Of a stretch of 64,000 bases of DNA, positions 19,186 through 28,370 are shown in pieces. The position numbers and the translations under genes were made by a program. This DNA comes from an uncultured Vibrio sp. (GTDB taxonomy: Bacteria; Pseudomonadota; Gammaproteobacteria; Enterobacterales; Vibrionaceae): the NCBI RefSeq assembly GCF_963675395.1, contig NZ_OY776223.1, positions 434,001 through 498,000 of the forward strand. Direction: 5' to 3'. Every line of letters starts with the position of its first letter. The first letter of the stretch is position 1. Below the pieces are notes generated by a model that saw nothing but the letters and a program-made list of their open reading frames with translations, ran no database searches and had not been told where the DNA came from.

Positions 19186-20463
19186 TTAAATCGCCAGTTT
19201 GTCACGTAGGTTGTAGTAAGCCGCACCCATAGCAGTAAATGGGATTTGGAAGTGACGGCCACCTGGGAAGGAGTAATGCTTTAGCGTTGCAAACGCATCA
19301 AAGCGTTCTGCATGTCCGGTTAACGCTTCCGCTAAAAGTTTACCGGCAAGGTGCGTACAAGTAACACCGTGGCCACTGTAACCTTGTAGGTAGTAAATGT
19401 TGTCCGCAAAAGAACCAAACTGAGGCATACGTGAATAAGTCAGCAGGAAGTTACCTGTCCATGCATAATCGATCTTAATGCCTTTTAATTGCGGGAATAC
19501 TTTTTCCATATTCGGACGAATAAGCGCTTCGACGTTTTCTGGGTCACGAGCACCGTAAACAACACCACCTCCAAACAACAGACGTTTGTCGGCTGTTAGG
19601 CGGAAGTAGTCTAATAAGTAGTTACAGTCTTCAACACAGTAGTCGCTGGTCAGTACTTGCTTAAGTTGATCTTCGCTTAGAGGCTGAGTTGCGACTACTT
19701 GTGTGCCGCAAGGGATCGCTTTGTTACTGATATTTGGTGCCAGACCGCCAAGATAAGCGTTACCCGCTAGTACAACGTACTTACTCTTAACACTGCCTTG
19801 CGCTGTTTTCACGACAGGGTTTACGCCTTTCTCAATCGACACGACCGCAGACTGTTCAAAAAGTTGACCGCCAAGTGAGATAAATGCAGCTGCTTCACCT
19901 AACGCCAACTTAAGCGGGTGAATATGACCACCGCGCATGTCCAGCAGGCCGCCGGTATACGCTTTAGTGCCAACCGCTTTTTCCACTTCATCTGCATCCA
20001 GCATTGTTAGCTGGTCGTTACCGTAACGCTCCCAGTTTCTCTTGTGCTCTTCGAGGCCTTTAAGTTGTTTTTTGTTGAGTGCAGTGAACAAGCCGCCTTG
20101 TTTTAAATCGCATTCAATGTCGTATTTATCGACCAGACCACGGATGATGTCGCCACCTTCAAAGATCATGTCGCACAGTGCTTTGGCTTGGTGTTGGCCG
20201 TAACGGCTTTCTATAACGTCAACATCTCGGCTGTAACTATTGACGATCTGGCCACCGTTACGACCAGTTGCTCCAAAACCTACTTTGGCACTTTCCAGCA
20301 CAACCACTTTGAAACCCTTTTCCGCAAGATGCAGGGCAGAAGAGAGACCTGAGAAACCTGCGCCAACCACACACACATCACACTCAATGTTGTCTTGGAG
20401 TTGTGGGTAGTCCGGCATGTTTGGCACAGAGTGCGCGTAGAACGAATCCGTATGCTTGTTCAT
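19186..20463 (-). CDS. puuB: Gamma-glutamylputrescine oxidase
   Basis: 425 residues, a DAO-type FAD oxidase. The N-terminal FAD-binding motif is DVCVVGAGFSGLSSALHLAE (about 28-47), followed by GFGATGRNGGQIVNSYSRD, and the C-terminal part has YYLQGYSGHGVTCTHLAGKL. PuuB oxidises gamma-glutamylputrescine to gamma-glutamyl-gamma-aminobutyraldehyde with release of ammonia and hydrogen peroxide. AAGGAATATC precedes the start. Confidence 0.93.
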   Translation of the reverse strand: MNKHTDSFYAHSVPNMPDYPQLQDNIECDVCVVGAGFSGLSSALHLAEKGFKVVVLESAKVGFGATGRNGGQIVNSYSRDVDVIESRYGQHQAKALCDMIFEGGDIIRGLVDKYDIECDLKQGGLFTALNKKQLKGLEEHKRNWERYGNDQLTMLDADEVEKAVGTKAYTGGLLDMRGGHIHPLKLALGEAAAFISLGGQLFEQSAVVSIEKGVNPVVKTAQGSVKSKYVVLAGNAYLGGLAPNISNKAIPCGTQVVATQPLSEDQLKQVLTSDYCVEDCNYLLDYFRLTADKRLLFGGGVVYGARDPENVEALIRPNMEKVFPQLKGIKIDYAWTGNFLLTYSRMPQFGSFADNIYYLQGYSGHGVTCTHLAGKLLAEALTGHAERFDAFATLKHYSFPGGRHFQIPFTAMGAAYYNLRDKLAI

Positions 20464-20512
20464 AGTGATATTCCTTTATTAATCTTCAGCAGGGTTTGAA
20501 CGTATTGCCTTT

Positions 20513-21997
20513 TTAGGCATGAAGGCGAATCCAAGTGGTTTTGGTTTCGGTGAATTTTTCAATAGCGTGCAGTGACTTATCTCGTCCATTGCCGCTCATT
20601 TTGAATCCACCAAATGGGACCGTCATGTCACCTTCGTTGTAGTTGTTCACCCATACCGAACCGGCTTGCAGACGTTTAGCTACTCGGTGAACGCGATTGA
20701 TGTTGCTACTCCAAAGTGCCGCACCTAGGCCGTACTTAGAGTCGTTGGCAATTTCGATAGCTTGCGCTTCATCCTTGAATGGAATGACACACAGTACTGG
20801 ACCGAAAATTTCCTCTTGGGCAACGCGATATTGGTTATCCACGTTATCCAGAATAGTTGGCTCGACGAACGCACCCTGACCTTCAACATTACCACCACAG
20901 CGCAAAACAGCGCCCTCGGACTGGCCTAATGTAATGTATTCCAACACTTTTGATTTGTGGTCTTGGTCGATAAGTGCACCCATAGAAGAACTAGGATCCA
21001 TTGGATCTTTTGGAGCAAAAGCTTTGGCAGCTTCAATAACTTTTTCAATGAACTGATCTTTAATGCTTTCATGAACCAACAGACGTGTTGCTGCGACACA
21101 AACTTCACCCTGGTTATAGAAGCAACCCGATGCCGTTTCAGCCGCCGCTCGGTCTAAGTCGTCACAATCTTCGAATACGATGTTCGCGTTCTTACCACCC
21201 GCTTCTGCATAGACACGTTTTAAGTTACTTTCACCAGAGCGAACCATCAGCTGGCCAGCAATGCGTGTAGAACCAGTGAATGCGATACAATCCACATCTT
21301 CGTGTGTTGCCAATGCATCACCCGCTTCATGACCAAAGCCCGTAACCACTTGGAAAACACCGTTTGGTAAGCCAGCTTGTTTAGCAAGTTGACCTAAGAA
21401 GATTGCAGTCAGAGATGACTTTTCTGACGGCTTAAGGATCACGCTGTTGCCTGCTGCAAGTGCAGGACCAAGCTTCCAACAAGCGAGCCAAAGTGGGAAG
21501 TTCCAAGGAACAACCGCCGCAACAACACCAATCGCTTGATGAGAAATAAAAGCGTGGACGTCTTTTTCTGTTGGGGCAACTTCGCCGTACACTTTGTCGA
21601 TCGCTTCGGCGTACCAGCGTAGTGCGCTTGCAGCGCCAGGGATATCGGTAGAGAAGCTGTGAGAAATAGGTTTACCGGTATCTAGAGTTTCAAGCAGAGC
21701 CAGCTCTTCACGGTTTTGGTCTATCAGATCAGCGAATTGTTTCAGTACCGCTTTGCGATGTGCCGGACTGCTTTCACTCCACTGACCTGATTGAAATGCT
21801 TTACGAGCGTATGACACCGCAAGATTGACATCTTCACTTTCACAACGCGCGATTTCGGTAAATATTTCGTCTGTTGCCGGATTAACGACAGGGATCGTTT
21901 TTCCACTTAATGCAGCACTGTATTCGCCGTTGATGTACGCCCTGTTTTCGATGTTTAGATTGTTTTTAAGTTCAATCCATTGTTCTTGAGTTTTCAT
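20513..21997 (-). CDS. puuC: Gamma-glutamyl-gamma-aminobutyraldehyde dehydrogenase
   Basis: 494 residues, aldehyde dehydrogenase. PWNFPLWLACWKLGPALAAG and FTGSTRIAGQLM form the NAD pocket, EAGGKNANIVFEDCDD holds the catalytic Glu, and YNQGEVCVAATRLLVHES holds the catalytic Cys. The C-terminus has PFGGFKMSGNGRDKS. AAGGAGA precedes the ATG. Position between puuR and puuB supports the PuuC assignment over other aldehyde dehydrogenases. Confidence 0.9.
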   Translation of the reverse strand: MKTQEQWIELKNNLNIENRAYINGEYSAALSGKTIPVVNPATDEIFTEIARCESEDVNLAVSYARKAFQSGQWSESSPAHRKAVLKQFADLIDQNREELALLETLDTGKPISHSFSTDIPGAASALRWYAEAIDKVYGEVAPTEKDVHAFISHQAIGVVAAVVPWNFPLWLACWKLGPALAAGNSVILKPSEKSSLTAIFLGQLAKQAGLPNGVFQVVTGFGHEAGDALATHEDVDCIAFTGSTRIAGQLMVRSGESNLKRVYAEAGGKNANIVFEDCDDLDRAAAETASGCFYNQGEVCVAATRLLVHESIKDQFIEKVIEAAKAFAPKDPMDPSSSMGALIDQDHKSKVLEYITLGQSEGAVLRCGGNVEGQGAFVEPTILDNVDNQYRVAQEEIFGPVLCVIPFKDEAQAIEIANDSKYGLGAALWSSNINRVHRVAKRLQAGSVWVNNYNEGDMTVPFGGFKMSGNGRDKSLHAIEKFTETKTTWIRLHA

Positions 21998-22032
21998 ACG
22001 CTCTCCTTGTTATCACACAAGGCAAGCACCAC

Positions 22033-22590
22033 TTAGAATGTGGTTGGCGTATGCGCACTTATCATTCGACAAGCCTTGTCTGTGTGATTCGTAAATCTGT
22101 GTGGCTGCGTCGTATCAATAACGTACGACTCGCCTTCTTTGATGACGAAAGATCGACCTTTGTATTCAAGAGTGATTTCACCCTCTAACACGGTGCCAAT
22201 TTCTTCGCCTTCGTGTTTAATGTCAGCGGAACCGGTGGTTCCATGTGGTGCATATTCTTCGATCAAGAATCCGATAACTTGATCTTTAGTGCCGTTGGTT
22301 ACCAATTTCATCGAAACGGTTTCACTGCCCATTTCGACCAGCTCTTCTGGTGCGACTACCACTTTCACTTCATCATTCTGAGTTTGTTCAAAGATGAAAA
22401 ACTCCGACAGAGATAAAGAAAATACGTTCACTATTTTTTGCAGCGAACTAACCGAAGGGCTCACTTTGCCATTTTCAATCGATGAGATAGCACTGTGAGT
22501 GATGCCCGCTCTTTCGGCTAGCTCTCGTTGTGACAATCCATGTTTTTTTCTTAACTGAACAATATTTTTACCAATCTCTTGATTGTCCAT
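22033..22590 (-). CDS. puuR: PuuR-type repressor (XRE helix-turn-helix plus cupin)
   Basis: 185 residues. An HTH (about 8-62: LRKKHGLSQRELAERAGITHSAISSIENG) is joined to a C-terminal cupin (SADIKHEGEEIGTVLEGEI, TTQPHRFTNHTD). E. coli PuuR has this architecture and represses the puu genes until putrescine binds. Here the gene lies inside the operon after puuD, as in other Gammaproteobacteria, so autoregulation is likely through the sites at 23421-23501. Confidence 0.93.
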   Translation of the reverse strand: MDNQEIGKNIVQLRKKHGLSQRELAERAGITHSAISSIENGKVSPSVSSLQKIVNVFSLSLSEFFIFEQTQNDEVKVVVAPEELVEMGSETVSMKLVTNGTKDQVIGFLIEEYAPHGTTGSADIKHEGEEIGTVLEGEITLEYKGRSFVIKEGESYVIDTTQPHRFTNHTDKACRMISAHTPTTF

Positions 22591-22607
22591 TCATGTGGCT
22601 CCAAAAA

Positions 22608-23354
22608 TTAAAGAGAAGCCGCCATAATAAATTCTTTAAATAAAATTTGTGAGAAATGATTGGTTTTTGCTTTCCATTCTGGGTGCCACTGCACGCCAAC
22701 GAAATATTTTTGCCCGGTAAGACTAAACGCTTCTATCAATCCATCGGGTGCTTTTGCTTCGACTTTAAGTTGTGGCGCTAGCTGATCAACCCCTTGATTG
22801 TGCAGCGTATTCACTTCAAAGAAGGTCGTATTTTCCCAATGATTTTCAACTAACCATTGTTCAAATAAACTCTCCTTTTGAACTAACACTGCATGTGCTG
22901 GCGCATATTTCTGTTCGAAATCATCAACGGGTGCTTCACGGTGATCATTAAATCCAGAATCGTGAACCGCAGGGTTAAGAGTGCCACCTAATGCAACGTT
23001 CATTTCCTGGAAACCGCGACAAATACCAAGACAAGGAATATCTTTATCTACAGCACGTCGAATCAAGCTCAATGCCAATTCATCACGCGCTTCATCTTTC
23101 TTATTCTCTGTATGGCTAGCGTTGTAGCGATGCGGTGCAACATTTGAATGGCTGCCCGGGAACAAGAAACCGTCACATAAATCCAAGATTGTGGTGATTT
23201 CATCACTCGACATATCCGGCGCTAACATAACAGGTAGACCACCGAAATCCTTAACTGCGCGTAGGTAAAAGTCATTCACTGCTTGAATTTGGTAGCCACC
23301 TAACTCCTTGGTGCAGCTAACAACGCCAATGATGGGTTTGCGTGTCGTTGTCAT
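22608..23354 (-). CDS. puuD: Gamma-glutamyl-gamma-aminobutyrate hydrolase
   Basis: 248 residues, class I glutamine amidotransferase fold (peptidase C26). The nucleophile Cys112 is in CLGICRGFQEMNVALGG and the catalytic His in GVQWHPEWKA. PuuD releases GABA and glutamate. It is the first gene of the minus-strand operon, directly after the divergent promoter region, with puuR 17 bases downstream. Confidence 0.94.
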   Translation of the reverse strand: MTTTRKPIIGVVSCTKELGGYQIQAVNDFYLRAVKDFGGLPVMLAPDMSSDEITTILDLCDGFLFPGSHSNVAPHRYNASHTENKKDEARDELALSLIRRAVDKDIPCLGICRGFQEMNVALGGTLNPAVHDSGFNDHREAPVDDFEQKYAPAHAVLVQKESLFEQWLVENHWENTTFFEVNTLHNQGVDQLAPQLKVEAKAPDGLIEAFSLTGQKYFVGVQWHPEWKAKTNHFSQILFKEFIMAASL

Positions 23355-23420
23355 AACGTATCCGTGTTCAATTTATTTAACAACCACACTACAAACCATG
23401 TACAAAATTATCAACACTGT

Positions 23421-23501
23421 TGTTCGATATTATCGCCATAATGTGATCAATCACACTTTTTAGGCCATTAAAATGGATATTTTTGCTCATTATATTGAAC
23501 A
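23421..23501. promoter_or_regulatory. Candidate PuuR operators between puuD and puuA
   Basis: TGCTCATTATATTGAACA (23484-23501) closely resembles the E. coli PuuR site core (AAAATATAATGAACA read on the other strand). TGTTCGATATTATCGCCA (23421-23438) is a second, related sequence. Between them TGTGAT-CA-ATCACA (23442-23455) is a short perfect-armed palindrome whose factor is unclear. The 339-base gap holds no gene. Confidence 0.6.
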
Positions 23502-23693
23502 AAACACCAACGACTGTTACAAAATAGTTAACAACAAAGCACAAAAACAACCCATTAATAAGTCAGAAAACAAAATAAGCAATTGTTTTAATTATATATA
23601 GTTAAATTAGCACGCACATTAACCAACGCTTTGTAATCTAATTGTTAATTCAACTATCTCTAATTTTTACTCATCTGGCTATTGGAGAAAAAA

Positions 23694-25037
23694 ATGGAAT
23701 CGTATCTACAGGAAGTTCAAAATTTTAAACAACAGTGGCCTAAGATCGAGTTTGTCGACCTCATCTTTACCGACATTAACGCAACGCCAAGGGGTAAACG
23801 TATTCCCGTCGAAGCTCTAGAAAAGCTTAACAAAGGTGTCGCATTACCTCTTTCTACTATTACGCTTGATACAAAAGGTAACGTTGTTGAGACAGCTGGA
23901 TTGGGCGAAGATCTAGGTGAGCCAGACAATCTTTGTTTCCCGATCAGCGGCACATTGATGCCAACCGCGAAAGAACAAGTTGGGCAGTTGATGCTTAGTA
24001 TGATGGATGACTCAGGAAAGCAACCAAACCCTTTGTTTATTCGTAATATCGTCGCTTCGATGCTTGAGAAGTTAGAAGCGAAAGATCAGTACCCTTGTGT
24101 GGCTCTGGAACTTGAATTTTACTTGGTGGATAAACAGCGCGGTGAGAATGGCACACCTTTAACCGCAATCAACCCTACTAAGAAAACACGAGAGAAAGAC
24201 ACCGAAGTGTATGACTTAGATGGGCTAGACGACTACGCTGACTTCTTATCTGACCTGAACAGAATTGCAATAGATCAAGGCTTAAACACTTCAGGCGCAC
24301 TTTCGGAATCAGCACCTGGTCAGTTTGAAATCAACTTCAACCACTCAAAAGATGTTCTTCGTGCGTGTGACGAGATCGTCATCGCCAAGCGCTTGATCCG
24401 CCAGATTGCCCACCAGCACGGATTCGATGCTACGTTTATGGCTAAGCCTTTCGGCGATCAAGCTGGTAACGGTATGCACATCCACTTAAGTTTGATGGAT
24501 AGTGTTGGTAACAACCACTTTAGCCAACAAGATGGGAAAGCAAGTCCCCTCTTCTATCAGACTATGGCGGCAATGCTCGAACAGACATCAGGCGCTATGG
24601 CACTAATTTGTCCAAATGTTAACTCTTTCCGCCGCTTTGTTCCTGGTGCTTACGTTCCTACGAGAGCGGACTGGGGCGAAAACCATCGTGGTGTTGCGCT
24701 ACGCGTACCTATCAGTGACAGCAAAAACCGTCGTATAGAGCACCGTATCGCAGGAGCTGACGTGAACCCTTATATCCTCGCGGCAGTAGTACTTTCTGCA
24801 GTGCTAGCAAGCGAAAACTATTCCAAAGAACAATGTCCATCAACCTTAAGTGATGATGCGATTGACTTACCTTTGCGTATGTCAGAAGCTCTAGAACAGC
24901 TGGAACACAGCGAGCTGGCTCAATACATTTCAAGGGACTTTATCGATTTGTATTTGGCTTGCAAACGCAGTGAACTCGCTGAATTTGAGCGCGCTATTAC
25001 ACCACTGGAAATTGACTGGATGTTGCACTCGGCATAA
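23694..25037 (+). CDS. puuA: Gamma-glutamylputrescine synthetase (glutamine synthetase family)
   Basis: 447 residues from the ATG at 23694, which has GGAG seven bases before it; a TTG ten bases earlier is less likely. It has the glutamine synthetase fold: N-terminal beta-grasp (FVDLIFTDINATPRGKRIP), ALELEFYLVD, SAPGQFEINFNH, GNGMHIHLSL, and RRFVPGAYVPTRADWGENHRG. PuuA ligates glutamate to putrescine with ATP. It is divergent from the rest of the puu/agu genes and cotranscribed with a transporter 17 bases downstream. Confidence 0.93.
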   Translation: MESYLQEVQNFKQQWPKIEFVDLIFTDINATPRGKRIPVEALEKLNKGVALPLSTITLDTKGNVVETAGLGEDLGEPDNLCFPISGTLMPTAKEQVGQLMLSMMDDSGKQPNPLFIRNIVASMLEKLEAKDQYPCVALELEFYLVDKQRGENGTPLTAINPTKKTREKDTEVYDLDGLDDYADFLSDLNRIAIDQGLNTSGALSESAPGQFEINFNHSKDVLRACDEIVIAKRLIRQIAHQHGFDATFMAKPFGDQAGNGMHIHLSLMDSVGNNHFSQQDGKASPLFYQTMAAMLEQTSGAMALICPNVNSFRRFVPGAYVPTRADWGENHRGVALRVPISDSKNRRIEHRIAGADVNPYILAAVVLSAVLASENYSKEQCPSTLSDDAIDLPLRMSEALEQLEHSELAQYISRDFIDLYLACKRSELAEFERAITPLEIDWMLHSA

Positions 25038-25054
25038 ACAAAGGAAATGTATTT

Positions 25055-26530
25055 ATGACTACGCAAGCAAAGGCGATGGATGCGCCGTTAAAATTCAATA
25101 TGCAACACATTATTATCTCTTTAATTTGTGTTGCTACATTCGTACTTTTTACGACAATTGGATTAAATCACGAAGAGGGGCAGTCCTACGGGTGGATGAG
25201 CCTTTTACCAACAGCGTTGGTGTTAGTCTTCGCTTTAACGACGCACCGAACGGTAGAAGCGCTGTTTAGCGGCGCGATTGCTGGGGTTTTACTTCTTAAT
25301 CCAACTGAAGCAGTTGAACAAATCGTTGATATTTCCATGACGGTGATGATGGATGAAACCATTGCCTGGATCATCCTGGTCTGTGGCTTGATGGGCGGCC
25401 TGATTGCTATCTTGGAGAAAGGCGGCAGTATTCTGAGCTTCTCAGACATGTTGGTGACAAAGGTTAAGAGCCGTAAACAGTCCATGGTAATGACGTTCTT
25501 GCTTGGTATTGTTATCTTTATCGACGATTACTTAAATGCCATTGCTATATCTTCATCAATGAAGAAGGTAACAGACGGCTACCAAATCTCTCGAGAAAAA
25601 CTATCGTACCTCGTTGACTCAACTGCGGCACCGATCTGTATTCTTGTACCGATTTCGACTTGGGCTATCTTCTTTAGCTCTCTTCTAGAGTCGAATGGCG
25701 TTGCTGAGACAGGTAAAGGTATTCAAACCTATATCGAAGCTATCCCTTACATGGCTTATGGCTGGATAACGTTAGCAATCGTTCTGTTGGTTGCGATGGA
25801 AAAGATTCCAGATCTGGGTGCGATGAAAGCAGCAGAACAACGAGCGAAGAATGGTCAAGTTCGTCCTGACAGCGCAACTGATGTAGATTTTGGCTCTGAT
25901 ATTGCTGCTCATACTAATCCAACAATGGGTCTGATCAACTTCCTACTGCCTATGGTTGTTCTGGTTGCAGCAAGCTGGTACTTCGGAATTGACCTATTGG
26001 CTGGTGTGTTTGTCGCAATCATCTTCACGGTATGCTTTTACGGCTTCCAACGATTGATTTCAATGAACGATATGTTTGAAGCTGTTTATGATGGCATTAA
26101 AGTCATGCTACTGCCGTTAGCTACTGTGATCGGCGGCTTCATGCTAAAAAATGTCAACGACTCGTTAGGTGTTACGCAATACGTTATCGAGACGGTTAGC
26201 CCGTACCTAAGCGCCTCTTACTTCCCTGCTATCATCTTCCTGATTACAGGTGGTCTGGTATTCGCGACAGCATCTTCTTGGGGCACATTCGCAGTAGCAA
26301 TGCCTATCGTTCTGCCATTGGGTGAGCAACTTGGCGTGCCACTACACTTAACCGTTGCAGCGCTACTTTCTGCGTCTGCTGCTGGTAGCCACTCATGTTT
26401 CTTCAGTGACTCAACCGTACTTTCTGCACAAGGTTCTGGTTGTACTGCAATGCAACACGCAACAACTCAGTTCCCTTACGCATTGATCGGTATTATCGCG
26501 ACAACAATTTTCTTCCTTGCGATTGGATAA
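25055..26530 (+). CDS. NhaC-family antiporter, probable putrescine/agmatine transporter
   Basis: 491 residues, about 11-12 membrane helices. The Na+/H+ antiporter NhaC pattern is visible in FIDDYLNAIAISSSMKKVTDG, LVDSTAAPICILVPISTWAIF, and SSWGTFAVAMPIVLPLG with SAAGSHSCFFSDSTVLSAQG. Placement in an operon with puuA suggests that it brings the diamine in, coupled to an ion gradient, in place of the APC-type PuuP. The substrate is inference from context. Confidence 0.85.
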   Translation: MTTQAKAMDAPLKFNMQHIIISLICVATFVLFTTIGLNHEEGQSYGWMSLLPTALVLVFALTTHRTVEALFSGAIAGVLLLNPTEAVEQIVDISMTVMMDETIAWIILVCGLMGGLIAILEKGGSILSFSDMLVTKVKSRKQSMVMTFLLGIVIFIDDYLNAIAISSSMKKVTDGYQISREKLSYLVDSTAAPICILVPISTWAIFFSSLLESNGVAETGKGIQTYIEAIPYMAYGWITLAIVLLVAMEKIPDLGAMKAAEQRAKNGQVRPDSATDVDFGSDIAAHTNPTMGLINFLLPMVVLVAASWYFGIDLLAGVFVAIIFTVCFYGFQRLISMNDMFEAVYDGIKVMLLPLATVIGGFMLKNVNDSLGVTQYVIETVSPYLSASYFPAIIFLITGGLVFATASSWGTFAVAMPIVLPLGEQLGVPLHLTVAALLSASAAGSHSCFFSDSTVLSAQGSGCTAMQHATTQFPYALIGIIATTIFFLAIG

Positions 26531-26549
26531 TAGCTGACAGTGAAAATCA

Positions 26550-26578
26550 AAAGCCCTGCTGACAAACAGCGGGGCTTT
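26550..26578 (+). terminator. Terminator of the puuA-transporter operon
   Basis: AAAGCCCTGCTG pairs with CAGCGGGGCTTT around ACAAA, followed by a run of Ts, 19 bases after the transporter stop. Confidence 0.88.
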
Positions 26579-26699
26579 TTTCTTCTGCTCTCATTCCTAC
26601 CCAAAACACCCCTACTATCCTTTTGTCCCAAATAAACCATAACTACCATCTGATTCCTACGCCAGCTTATAAACCATCTCACTGATTGTGAGCAGTAAA

Positions 26700-26811
26700 A
26701 GATTAACGCTATAGAAGCATTAAAAACATACAAAGAAGGCCAACGCGTCTACACTCAATATTGATTAGACTAAAAAGAACTCAACGAGCTCTTTACTAAA
26801 AAACGGCGCTA
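26700..26811 (+). other. Possible gene relic in a 525-base gap
   Basis: A frame reading INAIEALKTYKEGQRVYTQY, two close stops, then KELNELFTKKRR looks protein-like but is broken twice. It ends in the hairpin at 26799. No family is recognised. The rest of the gap between 26579 and 27055 is AT-rich, and its right part is the probable promoter of the small gene at 27056. Confidence 0.3.
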
Positions 26812-26833
26812 GCTAGATAGGTGGGCCGTTTTT
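26799..26833 (+). terminator. Orphan intrinsic terminator
   Basis: AAAAACGGC and GCCGTTTTT form a 9-base stem followed by CTTTT, with no intact gene directly upstream. It may end a small RNA or belong to the relic at 26700. Confidence 0.55.
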
Positions 26834-27055
26834 CTTTTATCACACAGTCTATTCTCCTCCACGCAGAATCAGATGACCAATCAGTACTAAAACAATTGCT
26901 TATAACTAGTGAGATAGTTCTGCGCCCACAAGTGTTAATAATTTACATAAATGAATTATAAATTATAAAATTAATCTAACCTTGATCACGAAAGAAAACC
27001 AAACTACGTTTAATTAATACCATTTAGTAATTTAATTACATTAAAGGGAATTATC

Positions 27056-27256
27056 ATGTTATCAGCTATCAAGGAAATGTTAATTCATCCCAAAGATTAT
27101 GTCGGCCACGATGTCGATACGGTGATTTCCCAACTTGCAGCTCAAACAGGCACCGACGCCCACATCTGGTCCTACATCCGAGAACAATCTGTTTATGAAA
27201 ACACCCTAAACGGAGTGAGAGTGTACCCACACGAACTGCGAAGATATATTCCCTAG
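27056..27256 (+). CDS. Hypothetical 66-residue protein
   Basis: A clear AAAGGG site lies eight bases before the ATG. The protein (MLSAIKEMLIHPKDYVGHD, ending LRRYIP) is small, soluble and has no recognised domain. An AT-rich promoter-like region lies upstream and a stem-loop lies 20 bases downstream, which supports a real, single-gene transcript. Confidence 0.6.
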   Translation: MLSAIKEMLIHPKDYVGHDVDTVISQLAAQTGTDAHIWSYIREQSVYENTLNGVRVYPHELRRYIP

Positions 27257-27276
27257 AACTCCACCAGCTCCACAAC

Positions 27277-27312
27277 ATGTGCCCTACGGTGTACTTCGGT
27301 TGTAGGGCGCAT
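27277..27312. terminator. Stem-loop between the 66-residue gene and yjdM
   Basis: ATGTGCCCTAC and GTAGGGCGCAT pair with one wobble around a 14-base loop, between convergent genes. The T tract is weak, so its strength is uncertain. Confidence 0.45.
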
Positions 27313-27353
27313 TCTCTTGTGAACAAAGATATAATTTTAATAAGTGGCGAAAC

Positions 27354-27683
27354 TTACGCCTTCTTGACAAATTTCGCGGTGACCATCATTTCACCAGCAC
27401 CGTCTACTTTGCAATCCAGTTGATGATCTTTACCTTCGACGATGCGTCTAATCACCGCTTTAGTACCAATCTTTAAAACAAGAGAACTGCCTTTAACCTT
27501 GAGGTCTTTCGCCAGCGTTACTTTATCCCCTTCAGCTAGCAAAGAGCCATTAGCATCATTGACACTAAACACTTCTTCGACTTCAGATGGGTTCCATTCA
27601 TAAGCGCACTCTGGACAAATCAAATGGTTTTGATCTTGGTAAACATATTCGGATTGACAGTTGGGGCAAGGAGGGAAAGACAT
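27354..27683 (-). CDS. yjdM: YjdM/PhnA-like zinc-ribbon protein
   Basis: 109 residues. A zinc ribbon [25 protein letters not shown] at about 6-30 is followed by the YjdM (old name PhnA) domain with [29 protein letters not shown] and [19 protein letters not shown]. The function is not established despite the historical link to alkylphosphonate uptake. It is a single gene. Confidence 0.9.
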   Translation of the reverse strand: MSFPPCPNCQSEYVYQDQNHLICPECAYEWNPSEVEEVFSVNDANGSLLAEGDKVTLAKDLKVKGSSLVLKIGTKAVIRRIVEGKDHQLDCKVDGAGEMMVTAKFVKKA

Positions 27684-27751
27684 AGCTAACTCTTATTAAT
27701 TGATAACTTTCCACATATGTTAATACCTCAGACTAAAATTGCACGTAATAA

Positions 27752-27877
27752 CTAAATGTTATACCAAAAACAGCTACGAGAATTCTGATTGCTAATAAAG
27801 TTGGGCAAAATTGCAATAAGTAGCATTCCTCCACCAAATCCAATCATACCCGCAATGGCAGATGTGATCTCGAAATG
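27752..27877 (-). pseudogene. Fragment of a TSUP (TauE/SafE) transporter
   Basis: One frame reads HFEITSAIAGMIGFGGGMLL followed by IAILPNF and then a stop, the typical first helix and glycine motif of sulfite/sulfonate exporters of the TSUP family. The fragment lacks a start codon and about nine tenths of the protein, so it is a relic. Confidence 0.6.
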
Positions 27878-27945
27878 CCGCCTAAAATTAATTCAACTGA
27901 CACGACTCTGCCTTAGTGCTAACTTCTTGATAATTAATTCTTACT

Positions 27946-28353
27946 TTATTGTGGTAGTTCTTCAAAGCCAGGTACGTCAGACAAATTTTTAGTCCAACTC
28001 GCACAACTACCAACGAAAATTTTTGCCGTGGGTGACATGGGCACCGGACTATCAAGACTACCAGCAGGGACGACAATGCAGTGAATACTTTCCACTACCG
28101 TTGGTAATGCTGAACCACAGTTTTGACAAAAGCTTTTGCTGTGTAACGTATTCGGGTGTTGGTAAGTCTTAACCTCGCTTTCACCCTGAGTCCAAACTAA
28201 CGTTGAATCTTGAGCAAAAAGGTTAGCAGCGTGCGCTGTCCCTGTATCCTTTTGACAGCGAGTACAGTGGCATAAAAAGAATTGCTGAAACACGCCAGTA
28301 AGCTCGTATTGCACAGTGCCGCAAAGGCACGAACCTTTATGTACACTTTCCAC
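27946..28353 (-). CDS. GFA family protein (glutathione-dependent formaldehyde-activating enzyme-like)
   Basis: 135 residues from a GTG at 28353 with GAGGAG nine bases upstream. A longer reading from 28410 would overlap the previous gene. The Mss4-like zinc fold is shown by GSCLCGTVQYEL, FFLCHCTRCQKDTGTAHAAN and FCQNCGSALPTVV, giving the CxC, CxxC and CxxC cysteines. Most members have no proven activity. It follows the gene at 28371 by 17 bases, probably in one operon. Confidence 0.85.
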   Translation of the reverse strand: MESVHKGSCLCGTVQYELTGVFQQFFLCHCTRCQKDTGTAHAANLFAQDSTLVWTQGESEVKTYQHPNTLHSKSFCQNCGSALPTVVESIHCIVVPAGSLDSPVPMSPTAKIFVGSCASWTKNLSDVPGFEELPQ

Positions 28354-28370
28354 AAAACACTCCTCTGGAT

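Noticed and set aside
23442..23455. CRP site between puuD and puuA
   Set aside because: TGTGAT-CA-ATCACA has a shorter spacer than the six bases CRP needs between TGTGA and TCACA, so I list it only as an unexplained palindrome.
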